Source of the DNA: Variovorax sp. OK212
GTDB taxonomy: Bacteria; Pseudomonadota; Gammaproteobacteria; Burkholderiales; Burkholderiaceae_C
Direction: 5' to 3'
Assembly: GCF_900112425.1 (NCBI RefSeq)
Contig: NZ_FOLP01000023.1
Location: 1-64,000 of the forward strand
DNA length: 64,000 nt
Below are positions 52,472 to 60,698 of this stretch, piece after piece (within the stretch, counting starts at the first letter, position 1; every line of letters starts with the position of its first letter). Made by a program: the position numbers and the translations under genes. A model generated the notes under the pieces. It saw only the letters and a program-made list of their open reading frames with translations, ran no database searches and was not told where the DNA came from.

Positions 52472-53323
52472 ATGTCACTTTACTTGATTGGCGACCTGCA
52501 AGGCAGCGACGCCCCCCTTGGCCGGCTGCTGCAGAAGATCGATTTCTCGCCCAGCCGCGACACCATCGTGCTGCTCGGCGACCTGGTGAACCGGGGCCCC
52601 GATTCGCTCGCCGTGCTGCGCCGCGTGCAGGGCTACGGCGCCTCGGCGCTGAGCCTTTTGGGCAACCACGACCTGCACCTGCTGGGCGTGGCGCACGGCG
52701 CGCGCAAGGCCGGGCGCAAGGACACGCTGGCCGAACTGCTGGCCGCGCCCGACAGCGAAACGCTGCTCGACTGGGTGCGCCAGCAGCACATGGCGCTGCA
52801 CATGCGCATCGGCACCGGCGACCTGCTGATGGTGCACGCGGGCGTGCTGCCGCAATGGACGGTGAGCGACACGCTGGTGCTGGCGTCCGAAGTCGAGTCG
52901 GTGCTGCGCGGCCCGGCGCTGGGCGAGTTCCTGATGTCGATGTACGGCAACGAGCCCGCGCAGTGGCAGGACACGCTGGCGGGCAGCGCCCGCCTGCGGG
53001 CCATCGTCAACGCGCTGACGCGGCTGCGCTTCTGCAGCGCCGACGGCGTGATGGAGTTCGAGGCCAAGGACAGCGCCGCCACCGCGCCCGAGGGCTACAT
53101 GCCCTGGTTCGACGTGCCGGGGCGCAAGACGGCCAAGGCCACGATCGCCTTCGGCCACTGGTCGACGCTGGGCTGGCTCTCGCGGCCCGACCTGCTCTCG
53201 ACCGACACCGGCTGCGTGTGGGGCGGCTGCCTGAGCGCGGTGCGCATCGGCGCGACGCTGGACGAGCGCGAGCTGATCCAGGTCGCGTGCGAACAATCGC
53301 AAAAGCCGGGCAAGCCTGCCTGA
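52472..53323 (+). CDS. apaH: Diadenosine tetraphosphatase, symmetrical
   Basis: A 283-residue metallophosphatase that splits Ap4A to two ADP and can remove Np4 caps from RNA. Metal-binding motifs are YLIGDLQGS, LLGDLVNRGPDS, LLGNHDLHLLG and MVHAGVLPQW, all as in ApaH. Length is normal. The ATG at 52472 is 23 bp from the divergent CNNM start, so the two share a very short promoter region. Ap4A metabolism beside a purine-synthetase-like operon with CBS domains may be functional, by inference. Confidence 0.94.
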   Translation: MSLYLIGDLQGSDAPLGRLLQKIDFSPSRDTIVLLGDLVNRGPDSLAVLRRVQGYGASALSLLGNHDLHLLGVAHGARKAGRKDTLAELLAAPDSETLLDWVRQQHMALHMRIGTGDLLMVHAGVLPQWTVSDTLVLASEVESVLRGPALGEFLMSMYGNEPAQWQDTLAGSARLRAIVNALTRLRFCSADGVMEFEAKDSAATAPEGYMPWFDVPGRKTAKATIAFGHWSTLGWLSRPDLLSTDTGCVWGGCLSAVRIGATLDERELIQVACEQSQKPGKPA

Positions 53324-53390
53324 AGAAGGCGGCTTGCACCGGCTTGCACCGGTGCACCGGGGCACAGGCGCTCGACGGTAAAGGCCGTCG

Positions 53391-54944
53391 TCAGAACGGC
53401 TGCGTCATCAGCCCGTACACGGTGCGCACGCCGCTCACGTAGTTGCCCATGCGCAGGTTCTCGTTGGCCGCGTGCTGGTTGTTGTCGGCGTTCACCAGCG
53501 GAATGATCGCGAAGGGCACCGGCAGCACGCGCACGATCTCGGCCGTGGGCACCGTGCCGCCCATCATGCGGATGCGCACCGGCTCGGGCTGGGTGCCGAA
53601 GGTGCCGGTCAGCGCCTTGTAGGCCCACTGCCCCACGGGCGAGTTGATCTGCGAGCCCGCCGCGTCGCCGCCCTCGCTCTGGTAGGAGAAGCTGGCGATC
53701 TTGTCGTAGCGGCTGCGGTCTTCGTCGGTCGGCTCGCCCTTCACCAGGTGGTAGCCCTGGCGCTCGATGTGCTTCTGGATCTGCTGGCCGAGCCAGGCGG
53801 CGTTGGAGTCGGGGGTGGTGCGCAGGTCGAGCTCGGCCACGGCCTTGTCGGGCACGATGTTGGCCACCTTGTCGCCCACCGCCGCCGCGGCCATGCCGCG
53901 CACGTTCAGCGAGGGGTACTGCATCGCCTCCTGGTAGTTGGCGCCGACCTTGTCGGTCTGCGAGATGCCCAGGCGGCGCTTGAGCGCGGCCTCGTCGTCG
54001 GGCACGGCGGCCATGATCTTGCGGTCGGCCTCGGCGATCTTCACGTGGTCGTAGTAGCCGGGCACGGTCACGCGGCCCTGGTCGTTCTTCATGGAGGCCA
54101 GCAGGCTGGCCAGGCGCTGCGCCGGGTTGGGCGCGTAGTTGCCGTAGTGCCCGCTGTGCAGCGGCACCTTGGCGCCGTAGACCGTGAGCCGGGCCTCGGC
54201 CGCGCCGCGGTTGCCGAACACCAGGGTGGGCCGGTTGGTGGCGTGCATGGGGCCGTCGTGGATCACGATGGCGTCGGTGCGCAGCAGGTCGCGGTGCGCC
54301 TGCATCACCTTGCTGATCGACGGCGAGCCTTTTTCTTCCTCGCTGTCGAGGATCACCTTCACGTTCACCGCCGGCTGGGCGCCCCCGGCCTTCAGCGCGT
54401 CGATGGCCGCGAGCATCATCATGATCGGGCCCTTGTCGTCGGCCGACGCACGGCCGAACACGCGCCATTCGGGGTCGAGCGGGCCGCTGAAGAGCGGCGC
54501 CGAATCGATCTCCTCCCAGCTGCCATTGGCCGCCTTGCGCTTGAGCACGGGCGTCCACGGGCTCTTCTGCGCCCATTGCGCCGGAATCACGGGCTGGCCG
54601 TCGAGGTGCATGTAGAACAGCACCGTCTTGCGCGCCGGGTCGCTGCCCGGGTACTCGGCGTAGAGCATGGGCTTGCCGTCGTTGGGCAGTTGCTGCGTGG
54701 TGAAGCCGCGCTTGCGGAAGGCCTGCTCCAGCCACTCGACGTTCTTGCGGATGTCCTCCGGAGAAATGGCGTCGTTGGGCAGGGACAGCAGCTCGAAGTA
54801 CTCGCGGAAGCTGCCCTGCGCGTGCCGTTCGGCATCGGCCGTGGAGAGTTCGGCCGCGCCAGCAACTCCGGCGCCTACGGCGGCGAGCAGGGCAACGGGG
54901 AGCAGTGCGAGCAGGCGGCGCGGGGTTCGGGGCTGGAAGGGCAT
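53391..54944 (-). CDS. Exported M20-family metallopeptidase
   Basis: A 517-residue zinc peptidase with a signal peptide (RRLLALLPVALLAAVGAGVA, cleavage after GAA). Di-zinc-site motifs are LFYMHLDGQPVIPAQW, GRASADDKGPIMMMLAAIDA, SEEEKGSPS (catalytic Glu pair) and VIHDGP. The C-terminal MMGGTVPTAEIVRVL and NQHAANENLRMGNY are typical. It should hydrolyse di- or N-acyl-amino acids in the periplasm. It is divergent from a LysR gene across 134 bp and probably controlled by it. ATG 54944 is chosen to begin with the signal peptide. Confidence 0.9.
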   Translation of the reverse strand: MPFQPRTPRRLLALLPVALLAAVGAGVAGAAELSTADAERHAQGSFREYFELLSLPNDAISPEDIRKNVEWLEQAFRKRGFTTQQLPNDGKPMLYAEYPGSDPARKTVLFYMHLDGQPVIPAQWAQKSPWTPVLKRKAANGSWEEIDSAPLFSGPLDPEWRVFGRASADDKGPIMMMLAAIDALKAGGAQPAVNVKVILDSEEEKGSPSISKVMQAHRDLLRTDAIVIHDGPMHATNRPTLVFGNRGAAEARLTVYGAKVPLHSGHYGNYAPNPAQRLASLLASMKNDQGRVTVPGYYDHVKIAEADRKIMAAVPDDEAALKRRLGISQTDKVGANYQEAMQYPSLNVRGMAAAAVGDKVANIVPDKAVAELDLRTTPDSNAAWLGQQIQKHIERQGYHLVKGEPTDEDRSRYDKIASFSYQSEGGDAAGSQINSPVGQWAYKALTGTFGTQPEPVRIRMMGGTVPTAEIVRVLPVPFAIIPLVNADNNQHAANENLRMGNYVSGVRTVYGLMTQPF

Positions 54945-55078
54945 GGGATGGAAGTCCGGTTTATGACAGTTCCGTGGCAGTCTAGGCAAACCCGTGCTTT
55001 TGAACAATTGCTGATTTTTCCGGATATCTTTGCGTTTTTTGCAACGCAGTCCGTACCCCAACGCCCGAGCCCATCGCC

Positions 55079-55996
55079 ATGTCATCGCATCGCCTGCAGG
55101 AAACCTCGCTGCGCTACTTTCTCGAAGTCGTCCGCAGCGGCTCGCTCACCGAAGCCGCCGCGCGCCTGAACGTCAGTGCCTCGGCCATCAGCCGGCAGGT
55201 GGCCATGCTCGAGGAGCTGCTGGGCGTGCCGCTGTTCGAGCGCCGGCCGCGCGGCATGGTGCCCAGCGCGGCCGGGGAACTGCTGGCCGCGCACGCCCGG
55301 CGCGGTGCGCTGGAGGCCGAGCGCGTGGTGTCGGACATCCAGGGGCTGCAGGGGTTGCGGCGCGGGCACGTGCGCATCGCCTGCTCGTCGGGCTTCGCGA
55401 ACGAGTTCCTGCCGCAGGCCATCGTCGCGTTCCGCACGCTGCACCCGGGCATCCAGTTCGACCTGCAGGCCTGCGACCCCACGGACGTCACCAACGCCGT
55501 GCTGCTCGGCGATGCCGACATCGGCCTGACCTACAGCCGCGCCGCGGTGCAGGGCGTGCGCGTGGCGCACCGGCAGCGCGCCTCGGTGTTCGCGGTGATG
55601 CGGCCCGACCATGCGCTGGCGAAGTTGCGCAGCGTGACGCTGGCGCAGATGCTGCCGTTTCCCATCGGCCTGCCGGGCCCCGACACCACGGTGCGCCAGC
55701 TGTTCGACGTGGCCTGCAGCAACCGCGGCCTGGTGTTCGAGCCGGTGCTGGTGAGCAACCGGTTCGAGGCGCTGGCCAACTTCGTGCTGCTCGGCGGCGG
55801 GCTCGCGATTGCGGGCGAGATTTCGGTGCGCGAACGGGTGCGGCGCGGCGAGCTGCATGCCGCGGAGATCCGCGAGCGCGGCATGCGCGAACGCTCGGTC
55901 GAGCTGCAGACGCTGGCCGGGCGCACCCTGCCCGAGGTGGTGCGGGCCTTTCTCGACTTCCTGTGCGAGGCGCTGCCCGCGCCTGCCGCGCAGTAG
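55079..55996 (+). CDS. LysR-family regulator
   Basis: A 305-residue LysR regulator. The helix-turn-helix is SLTEAAARLNVSASAISRQV, followed by LFERRPRGMVPSAAGELLAA and an effector domain starting VRIACSSGFANEFLPQAIVA. It is divergent from the M20 peptidase. The gap contains an AT-rich patch (54998-55040) with a TGCGTT/AACGCA stem, a plausible promoter-operator. Confidence 0.9.
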   Translation: MSSHRLQETSLRYFLEVVRSGSLTEAAARLNVSASAISRQVAMLEELLGVPLFERRPRGMVPSAAGELLAAHARRGALEAERVVSDIQGLQGLRRGHVRIACSSGFANEFLPQAIVAFRTLHPGIQFDLQACDPTDVTNAVLLGDADIGLTYSRAAVQGVRVAHRQRASVFAVMRPDHALAKLRSVTLAQMLPFPIGLPGPDTTVRQLFDVACSNRGLVFEPVLVSNRFEALANFVLLGGGLAIAGEISVRERVRRGELHAAEIRERGMRERSVELQTLAGRTLPEVVRAFLDFLCEALPAPAAQ

Positions 55997-56012
55997 CGAC
56001 GCCGCTTCGGTC

Positions 56013-56726
56013 TCAGGACGGCAGCCGGAACTTGTCGAGCGACATGCGCTGGCGGCCCTGCGCGTCGAAGTTCGCGGGCGACAGCCAGCGCTCGAAGGCG
56101 GTGCGCAGCGCGGGCCATTCGGCCGCAACGATCGAGAACCACGCCGTGTCGCGGGTGCGCCCCTTGTAGACCACCGCCTGCCTGAACAGGCCTTCGTACT
56201 GGAAGCCCAGCCGCCGCGCCGCCTGCTTCGACGGTTCGTTGAAGTTGTCGCACTTCCACTCATAGCGGCGGTAGCCCAGTTCGTCGAAGGCGAACTTCAT
56301 CAACAGGTACTGCGCCTCGGTGGACATCGGCGTCTGCTTGAGCAACGGCGAGAAGTTGACGCTGCCGACCTCGATCACGCCGTGCGTCGGATCGATGCGC
56401 ATCAGCGCGAGCGTGCCGACGGCGCGGCCGCTGGACCTGTCGATGACCGCGAAGTGCATCGGATCGGTGCTGCGCGCGGCGCGCTCGGCATGCGCACGGG
56501 TGCCGTCGAGGTCGGCTGGCCGCTCGGTGCCCAGGTAGGTCCAGTCGCGCCCGTCGGGTGCCTGCGCATAGGCGGCGTGCAGGTCGTCGGCATGCCGCGC
56601 CGCGTCGAGCGGCTCGAGCGTGCAGAAGTGGCCCTCGACGGCCCTGCGCGGCGGCAGGACGCGGGGCGTCCAACCGGGAACGTCGGGGCCGATGGACTGG
56701 CCGAATTCATTGAGGCGGAGTGTCAT
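56013..56726 (-). CDS. GNAT-family acetyltransferase (RimJ/RimL type)
   Basis: A 237-residue acetyltransferase. The pattern GHFCTLEPLDAARHADDLHA, AVIDRSSGRAVGTLALMRID, IEVGSVNFSPLLKQTPMSTE and RRYEWKCDNFNEPSKQAARR then LGFQYEGLFRQAVVYKG matches the RimJ/RimL-like branch, which modifies protein N-termini or small amines. ATG 56726 is chosen. It is divergent from a MocR regulator across about 60-95 bp and may be its target. Confidence 0.88.
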   Translation of the reverse strand: MTLRLNEFGQSIGPDVPGWTPRVLPPRRAVEGHFCTLEPLDAARHADDLHAAYAQAPDGRDWTYLGTERPADLDGTRAHAERAARSTDPMHFAVIDRSSGRAVGTLALMRIDPTHGVIEVGSVNFSPLLKQTPMSTEAQYLLMKFAFDELGYRRYEWKCDNFNEPSKQAARRLGFQYEGLFRQAVVYKGRTRDTAWFSIVAAEWPALRTAFERWLSPANFDAQGRQRMSLDKFRLPS

Positions 56727-56785
56727 GGAGGTCTTTTTTGCAAAGGCTGGAACGGCAAGGCCGGAGGACGTAAAGTACCCGCAAC

Positions 56786-58318
56786 GTGGCTCCAATGAAA
56801 GCGCCACGACTCGACAATTTCATGGTGCCACGCCTCGACCTTTCCCCCACTGCCCTGCTCGAATCCCCGCTCGACAGGAACCGCGACGCGGGCTCGATGC
56901 AGCGCCAGCTCCACGACCGGCTCAAGCGCGCCATCCTCGACGGCAGCCTCGCGCCGGGCAGCCGCCTGCCGGGCTCGCGCGCGCTCGCCGAGGCGCTCGG
57001 CATCTCGCGCAACACCGTCGCCGCCACCTACGAGCACCTGGCGGCCGAAGGCTACGTGCAGCCCGACCGCCAGGGCACGCGCGTGACCGCGCTGTCGTCG
57101 CCGGCGCCGGCCAAGCGCACGGCCAGGCCCCCCGGCACGCCGGCCACCGCGCAGCGTCTCGCGAAGATCAGGCCACTCGCGTCGCGCGCCGAGACGGACG
57201 CGGCGCTGCGCCCCGGTGTGCCCGCCCTCTCGCATTTTCCGTTCGCCGCATGGCGCGGTGCGCTCGACCGCGCCATCCGCGGCGCGGGCCCGGCCGCGCT
57301 GGGCTACGGCGACCCGCTGGGCGAGCCGCGGTTGCGCGCGGCCATCGCCGGCCACCTGTCGGTGGCGCGCGGGGTACGCTGCGAGCCCGGCCAGGTCGTC
57401 ATCGCCGAGGGCGCGCAGGAGGCCATCTCGCTGTGCGTGCGCCTGCTGTCGAACCCCGGCGACACCGGCTGGGTCGAAGACCCGGGCTACCGCGGCGTGA
57501 AGGCCGCCATGCACGCGGGCGACATGCGCATCGTGCCCGTGCGCGTCGATGCCGAAGGGCTGTGCGCCAGCGCGGCCGACTGGCAGAAACACCCGCCCCG
57601 GCTGGTCTACGCCACGCCCTCGCACCAGTACCCGGTGGGCGCGGTGCTGAGCATCGCGCGCCGGCTCGACCTGATCGCGCAGGCGCGCAAACACGGCGCA
57701 TGGATCATCGAGGACGACTACGACAGCGAGTTCCGCCACACCGGCGAACCCATCGGCGCGATGCAGGGGCTGGTGAGCGACGCGCCCGTGCTCTACGTGG
57801 GCATTTTCAGCAAGACGATGTTTCCCTCGCTGCGGCTGGGTTTCCTGGTGCTGCCCCGGCAACTGGTTCCGGCCGTGCAGGCGCCGCTCGAGGAGATGCT
57901 GCGCGGCGGCCACCGCTACGAACAGCTGGCCATGGCCGACTTCATCGAGAGCGGCCAGTTCAGCCGCCACCTGGGCCGCATGCGCCGCCTGTACCGCGAC
58001 CGCCAGCAGGCGCTGCGCCTCGCGCTGCACAAGCACCTGAAGGTGCCGCACGAAATCGACGGCGGCTACTGCGGCCTGCACCTGACCGTGCGGCTTCCCG
58101 CGCGCTTCGACGACTGGAAGATCGCGGCCGAAGCGCTGCGCCATCGCATCGCGCCGTCGCCGCTCTCGGGGTTTGCGATGCAGCCGACGGAAAGGGACAA
58201 CGGGCTGGTGCTGGGGTATGGGAACACGGCGGCGGAGTTGTTCGAGCCGCTGGTGAAGCGCTTGTCGCAGCTGGCGCGCGCGGCGCAGCACGGCACGCCG
58301 CCTGCATCAGCGCATTGA
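56786..58318 (+). CDS. MocR/PdxR-like regulator
   Basis: A MocR-subfamily regulator of up to 510 residues. The GntR domain (GSRLPGSRALAEALGISRNT) is followed by an aminotransferase-like domain with IIEDDYDSEFRH and the PLP Lys in GIFSKTMFPSLRLGF. The C-terminal Arg region is CGLHLTVRLP. ATGs at 56786, 56795 and 56822 are all possible and none has a clear ribosome-binding site; 56822 would leave 95 bp to the divergent GNAT start. It probably controls that GNAT gene. The stop overlaps the end of the convergent epimerase gene by 12 bp. Confidence 0.9.
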   Translation: MAPMKAPRLDNFMVPRLDLSPTALLESPLDRNRDAGSMQRQLHDRLKRAILDGSLAPGSRLPGSRALAEALGISRNTVAATYEHLAAEGYVQPDRQGTRVTALSSPAPAKRTARPPGTPATAQRLAKIRPLASRAETDAALRPGVPALSHFPFAAWRGALDRAIRGAGPAALGYGDPLGEPRLRAAIAGHLSVARGVRCEPGQVVIAEGAQEAISLCVRLLSNPGDTGWVEDPGYRGVKAAMHAGDMRIVPVRVDAEGLCASAADWQKHPPRLVYATPSHQYPVGAVLSIARRLDLIAQARKHGAWIIEDDYDSEFRHTGEPIGAMQGLVSDAPVLYVGIFSKTMFPSLRLGFLVLPRQLVPAVQAPLEEMLRGGHRYEQLAMADFIESGQFSRHLGRMRRLYRDRQQALRLALHKHLKVPHEIDGGYCGLHLTVRLPARFDDWKIAAEALRHRIAPSPLSGFAMQPTERDNGLVLGYGNTAAELFEPLVKRLSQLARAAQHGTPPASAH

Positions 58319-59824
58319 CGGCCGGCCAGCACCGGCGTTTGCCGATGGCTCGTGCGGCAATGCATCGCGGCTTCGTGCCAGGTCTGCCAGCGCCTCGTCG
58401 AGCCCCGCGTGGCGAAAGGCGTAGCCGGCCGCGAGTGCGGCGCGCGGCACGGCGTTCTGCCCGTCCAGCAGCAGGGTCGACATCTCGCCGGCCAGCATGC
58501 GCAGCGGCGCGTCAAGCATGCGCAGCCGCACGCGCCGGCCGAACGAAGCCGCCACTGCCTGTGCGAACCGCGCCTGTGGCGGCGTGTCTGGCGCAACGGC
58601 GTTGACCGGGCCGTCCAGGCTGCCATGCGCCATTGCGAAGCGCAGCATTCCAACGGCGTCGTCCAGGTGAATCCAGGGTGCCGGCTGGCGCCCGGAGCCA
58701 AGCACGGCACCGAGCCCCAGGCGCGCGCTGAGCGCAAGCATCGGATAGGCACCATCGCCGCGGCCGAGCACCACGCCGAAACGCATCCGCACAACGCGCA
58801 CGCCCAGGGCCTCGGCGCGACGTGCCTCGTGCTCGATCGCACAGCAAAGATCCGACTGGAATTCGCCCGGCCGGGCCGGACTCGCCTCGTCGCGCGGCTC
58901 GAACGAAGCCTGCGGCGACGCGCCGTAGAAGCCCACCGCCGACGCGCTCACGAGCACGCGCGGCGCCTGCTGCAGTCGCCGCATGAGGTCCACCACCGCC
59001 GTGGTCACCGCTACACGGCTGGCGAGCAGGTCGCGCCGGCGCCGGCCCGTCCATGGCATGCCCAGCACGCGGGCGCCGGCCAGGTTGACGATGGCGTCGA
59101 TGCGCGTCTCCGAAGGAATCGCGTCGAGGCTCTCGACCACCCAGACGCCCGGCCCGAACGTGGCGCGCGCCTGCCTCGCGTCACGCGACAGCACGATCAC
59201 GCGACGTCCCTCGCGCTGCAGGTCGGCCATCAGCGCACCGCCGACGAAGCCGGTCGCACCGGTGACCAGCACCGCGGGTGCAACGATGCGCGCGTGCTGC
59301 AGCACCGTTCGCGCGCCGCTGAGCTTCGCGAGGCGATGCAGTCGCACCACGGCCAGCGCGTTGCGCACGCTCCAGGCCAGCACGCCGACCCCGTACAGAG
59401 TGAACAGCCATGAAACCCACCCGTGCGGCGTCAACGACATCGACGTGGGCATGCGCGACCAACCGGCCAGCACCGGCGCGAAGACACCGATGAACAAGCC
59501 GTAGCTGATCGTCAGCAGCGTGTGCAGCACGCGCTCGAACGGCGGCAGGCAACGCGTGCGGTCTTCTTCCAGGAAGTCGGCCAGCGTGATGAAGAGCTCG
59601 ACGACCAGCAGCGCGCCCAGAAGCACGGCAAAGCCGCCGCCCCAGGCGAACCACCCCAGCCCGATGAAGACCACGCCGTAGATCGCCTCGCGCGCGGCGT
59701 GGAGCGTGAGTTCGTGGCGCGCCGCCACGCGCTGCGGCAGCTTGGCCTCGAGTTCGTGATGCCACAGGTTGTCGAAGGCACCCAGGAAAGCCTGGATCGA
59801 AAGCAGGATGAAAACGGTGGTCAT
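58307..59824 (-). CDS. TIGR01777 (YfcH-like) epimerase with N-terminal membrane domain
   Basis: A 505-residue fusion. Residues 1 to about 165 hold four hydrophobic segments (VFILLSIQAFLGAFDNLWHH; AIYGVVFIGLGWFAWGGGFA; LLTISYGLFIGVFAPVLAGW; WVSWLFTLYGVGVLAWSV). Residues about 185-490 are an SDR-type NAD-dependent epimerase (PAVLVTGATGFVGGALMADL; VLVSASAVGFYG; APWIHLDDAVGMLRFAM). The ATG overlaps the stop of the DUF4166 gene. This pairing recurs in proteobacteria; the substrate is unknown. Confidence 0.86.
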   Translation of the reverse strand: MTTVFILLSIQAFLGAFDNLWHHELEAKLPQRVAARHELTLHAAREAIYGVVFIGLGWFAWGGGFAVLLGALLVVELFITLADFLEEDRTRCLPPFERVLHTLLTISYGLFIGVFAPVLAGWSRMPTSMSLTPHGWVSWLFTLYGVGVLAWSVRNALAVVRLHRLAKLSGARTVLQHARIVAPAVLVTGATGFVGGALMADLQREGRRVIVLSRDARQARATFGPGVWVVESLDAIPSETRIDAIVNLAGARVLGMPWTGRRRRDLLASRVAVTTAVVDLMRRLQQAPRVLVSASAVGFYGASPQASFEPRDEASPARPGEFQSDLCCAIEHEARRAEALGVRVVRMRFGVVLGRGDGAYPMLALSARLGLGAVLGSGRQPAPWIHLDDAVGMLRFAMAHGSLDGPVNAVAPDTPPQARFAQAVAASFGRRVRLRMLDAPLRMLAGEMSTLLLDGQNAVPRAALAAGYAFRHAGLDEALADLARSRDALPHEPSANAGAGRPSMR

Positions 59825-60501
59825 GAGGCACTTTCACAAAATGGATCGATGAAGACGCCGGACTGATGGAAGGTCTCGCCCCACAGCGGGTGCGCCATCG
59901 TCAGCGTGAAACGGAAGAGGCCGTGGCCCAGGTCGGTGTGCGTCACGCGGCACACGCCGGGTGTCAGCAAGGCCGGCACGCCCACGCGAAGACGGCCCCG
60001 CATCAGATGAAAGCGGCGGCTCAGAAAGACCAGCGTGCCGTCTTCCTCGAACACATCGAGCGACATGCTCAGGCCGCCGTCGGTGCGCTCCAGCAAGCCG
60101 CCATCGGTGCCGATTTCCTTGGTCGAACGAACGACGCGCTCACCGCCCCCCGCGCAACGATGGAAGCGCCGCTCCCAGACGACGCCGCCGTGGCCATTGG
60201 CGTACACGCGCACGCTGGTCGCGACCGATTGCTCGTTCGCACGGGTCAGGGGCCCGCCGAAAAGGCCCGCAAGCCAAGCGTGAAAGCGGCCGACGGGCGA
60301 GCAGCGCAAGTCCATGCGGCCGCTGTAGGTGGTGTCCGCATGAGCGACGCCGAAGCGGCGCTGCACGGCGCGCGGCAACCGGGCCCACCCGGCGGCACCC
60401 ACCAACGCCGGAAGGTCCAGCGCGGGGAGGTCCGGCGGCGCGGCGCTGCGCGTGGAGGAGCGGCGCGGGCGCGAAGAAAAGAGAGACGACAGGGCAAACA
60501 T
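59821..60501 (-). CDS. DUF4166 protein
   Basis: A 226-residue protein of the DUF4166 type. An N-terminal Arg/Ser/Pro-rich segment is followed by LPRAVQRRFGVAHADTTYSG, GRFHAWLAGLFGGPLTRANE, VWERRFHRC and a C-terminal HTDLGHGLFRFTLTMAHPLW then GETFHQSGVFID. Function is unestablished. It is translationally coupled (ATGA overlap) to the epimerase, suggesting a shared role in a membrane-associated sugar or lipid modification. Confidence 0.84.
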   Translation of the reverse strand: MFALSSLFSSRPRRSSTRSAAPPDLPALDLPALVGAAGWARLPRAVQRRFGVAHADTTYSGRMDLRCSPVGRFHAWLAGLFGGPLTRANEQSVATSVRVYANGHGGVVWERRFHRCAGGGERVVRSTKEIGTDGGLLERTDGGLSMSLDVFEEDGTLVFLSRRFHLMRGRLRVGVPALLTPGVCRVTHTDLGHGLFRFTLTMAHPLWGETFHQSGVFIDPFCESAS

Positions 60502-60638
60502 GGCGGCTTGTCGGAGTGGCTGATGAACTCCTTATTGCGAAAACCGAGCCAAGCCAGGCGTACCTCATAAGTCGTTGATTCAATTGAAAATTGTGTTCTG
60601 ACCTGCATACTTCGGATACAGTTCGCCGAGCCTGAATC

Positions 60639-60653
60639 GTCAACTTCGTTGAC
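60639..60653. promoter_or_regulatory. Inverted repeat upstream of the two-component genes
   Basis: GTCAACTTCGTTGAC (GTCAAC-TTC-GTTGAC) is a perfect 6-bp inverted repeat 45 bp before the sensor-kinase ATG, in the most AT-rich part of this region (60560-60660). It is a plausible operator or leader hairpin. Confidence 0.4.
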
Positions 60654-60698
60654 AGGCAAGCTTGTGCCGCCGCCTTCTTACAGCCCCCCTCTGCCCCG

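Noticed and set aside
37100..60653. A shared regulator for the GTCAAC inverted repeats at 37100 and 60639
   Set aside because: The spacing differs (6 versus 3 bases) and the downstream genes are unrelated. A 6-base half-site match is easily reached by chance.
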